The notes beneath the pieces are model-generated. The model saw only the letters and a list, made by a program, of their open reading frames with translations. It searched no databases and was not told the origin of the DNA. The position numbers and the translations under genes were made by a program. This document shows, in pieces, positions 53,863-55,162 of a stretch of 55,162 bases of DNA. The stretch comes from an uncultured Eubacteriales bacterium (GTDB lineage: Bacteria; Bacillota; Clostridia; TANB77; CAG-508): the NCBI GenBank assembly GCA_949840345.1, contig CATKWX010000009.1, positions 1 to 55,162 of the forward strand, in the 5' to 3' direction. How positions within the stretch are numbered: the first letter of the stretch is position 1; each line of letters begins with the position of its first letter.

Positions 53863-55137
53863 TTAGTTTTTCTTTTGTTCTTGTTTTTTCTTGCTCTTCT
53901 TTTTAGCCTGTGGATAAATATTTAAAAAATCTTTTTCTTCAATACCTAATAATTCTAATACTTTATTACAATATTCAATAGGATATCCATTTAATTTCTC
54001 CAGAACAAAGGCATATGCAAGATGCGTCCTATTATTTTTTTTAAAACTATATCCAGCTGTATCTAGAAGTGCATTTATAGTATGACTTGATAATTTGAAG
54101 TATATACCAAAAGATACCATTGCTTTTATACTTGGTATTGCTCCCTTAGTTTTATAATATTTAAACGTCTCTTCACTTAAATTTGTTGCTCTGCAAAACA
54201 TTGATTCAGTTATATCTTTTTGTTCACAAATATTTTTAAATTGTTCTTCGAAAGTTGGATATCTTAAATTTATTGCATATTCTTCTTGAAATCTTGTTGA
54301 TATATCTTTAAAGTTTTTTTCTTCTAATTTTTCATAATCTTCATATTTAGCAATTTTTTCAGTCTTTGCAGATATATCAATATTTCTCTTTTGTTTTTCA
54401 ATAATATCTTTCAATAAACGATCTGTTTTTCCATTAGTTATATTATGATATTCGTCAGATTCATAAAAATCATTAAGTTTATTGTTAATATTTTCTACTA
54501 TTTTCTTAATTTTAACTCTATTAACTCCAAGCTTTTTTGCTATATTTGTATCATTCATTTCTTCTTTGTATTTAAATGTATAAATAAGTTTTTCGTGAGG
54601 ATATAAAGTTTTAAAAAAAGCCTCTTTTATTAGCTGAATATCTTTTTTGTTTTCATTATCTATTGTTTGTTCTTCAGGTGTCATAGAGTTATCAGCAATA
54701 ACATCAGAAAGAGTAGCATCACTTTCACTATCAATAGTACTTTCTAATGAGATATTTTGTTGTGATAATGTTTTCAATTCAACTAATTTCTCTAATGGTA
54801 TTTCTAATCTATCAGCAACCTCTTTATCAGTAGGATCACGTTTTAACTCTTGTGTTAATTCGTTTTCTACTTTTTTCATTTTATTTATTCGTTTGCTATT
54901 ATAATTTGAAATACCTTTTGTTTCAGCAATATAATCTTCAATTTCCCATTTGATCCAAGGGGTGGCAAGTGTAGATATTTTAGTTCCTTTGCTTTCATCA
55001 AATTTTTCTGATGCTATCCAAAGACCATATCTTCCATAGTGTAATAAATCTTCAAATGGTACACCATTTCCTATATATTTTTTAGCAATACTTTTAACTA
55101 ACCACTCATTTTCGTTTAATATTCTTTCTTCTTCCAC
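53863..55137 (-). CDS. Sigma-70-type factor fused to an XRE-like domain
   Basis: A 424-residue protein. Region 2 (about 8-75) shows LVKSIAKKYIGNGVPFEDLL and GTKISTLATPWIKWEIEDYI. A region 3-like segment (about 85-125) contains RDPTDKEVADRLEIP. Region 4 (about 165-225) holds a helix-turn-helix, MNDTNIAKKLGVNRVKIKKI. After a charged linker, residues about 297-400 resemble the XRE-type domain of Clostridial mobile elements (DITESMFCRATNLSEETFKY; KLSSHTINALLDTAGYSF). It ends in a Lys-rich tail. The start is GTG at 55137 with AGGTGG at 7 bases. It would let the element direct host RNA polymerase to its own promoters. The element continues past the window. Confidence 0.8.
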   Translation of the reverse strand: MEEERILNENEWLVKSIAKKYIGNGVPFEDLLHYGRYGLWIASEKFDESKGTKISTLATPWIKWEIEDYIAETKGISNYNSKRINKMKKVENELTQELKRDPTDKEVADRLEIPLEKLVELKTLSQQNISLESTIDSESDATLSDVIADNSMTPEEQTIDNENKKDIQLIKEAFFKTLYPHEKLIYTFKYKEEMNDTNIAKKLGVNRVKIKKIVENINNKLNDFYESDEYHNITNGKTDRLLKDIIEKQKRNIDISAKTEKIAKYEDYEKLEEKNFKDISTRFQEEYAINLRYPTFEEQFKNICEQKDITESMFCRATNLSEETFKYYKTKGAIPSIKAMVSFGIYFKLSSHTINALLDTAGYSFKKNNRTHLAYAFVLEKLNGYPIEYCNKVLELLGIEEKDFLNIYPQAKKKSKKKQEQKKN

Positions 55138-55162
55138 ACAAATCCCACCTTATTTAATAATA

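Overview
The window reads as a chromosome segment of a low-GC, Gram-positive, anaerobic Bacillota, most likely an uncultured gut-type Clostridia. The reasons are the strong AT bias, near-consensus AGGAGG ribosome binding sites, AGA as the main Arg codon, a gapA-pgk-tpiA-gpmI glycolytic cluster, a GGGtGRT/NifU-like gene pair, an LCP-type wall-polymer locus and a Tn916-type integrase module. Every gene I accept lies on the minus strand, so the text below follows coordinates while transcription runs right to left.

Layout. 0.2-3.2 kb: nucleoside hydrolase, GGGtGRT protein, NifU-like scaffold. 3.4-9.0 kb: gpmI, tpiA, a Nudix hydrolase, pgk, gapA. 9.2-18.2 kb: an unrecognised Asn/Gly-rich protein, a MurE-like ligase, mtaB, mreB, ylmH, a cyclophilin, argS. 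18.3-24.0 kb: a DUF1016 nuclease-like protein, then carB and carA. 24.4-40.9 kb: a surface-polysaccharide locus (flippase, a TagF-like/Wzy-like fusion, two SGNH-like proteins, MBOAT acyltransferase, glycosyltransferases, LCP ligase, initiating sugar transferase, aminotransferase, 4,6-dehydratase). 41-46.9 kb: GH5 cellulase, DUF5665, UPF0182, ftsY, HIT protein. 47-48.8 kb: ORF6N protein and alpha/beta hydrolase. 48.9 kb to the end: an integrated element with Tn916-type Int and Xis, a CRESS-like HUH-helicase Rep, an oriT-like hairpin, an FtsK-like ATPase, small proteins and a sigma factor fused to an XRE-like domain. The element runs off the window.

Main discovery. Four conserved genes (mtaB, carA, carB, ftsY) are broken by a total of five +1 frameshifts, carB twice. 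All five have the same form: one extra C sits directly before a conserved Gly codon, after a codon ending in A, so the zero frame reads NNA-CGG. Skipping that C restores a full-length family member each time. In my manual scan of about 90 CGG trinucleotides on the coding strand of all accepted genes, CGG never occurs as an in-frame codon except at these five sites. I infer that CGG is unassigned or starved of tRNA here and that the ribosome resumes one base later on GGN (Gly). This would be recurrent, codon-specific +1 recoding. A systematic sequence error is the main alternative.

Second theme. The intergenic regions of the first 47 kb are packed with GTAGGG-headed palindromes (REP-like) of several stem families, some nested and one translated in frame inside carA. 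There is also a family of about 110-130 bp long hairpins and one larger MITE-like repeat. The integrated element at the right end has none of them.
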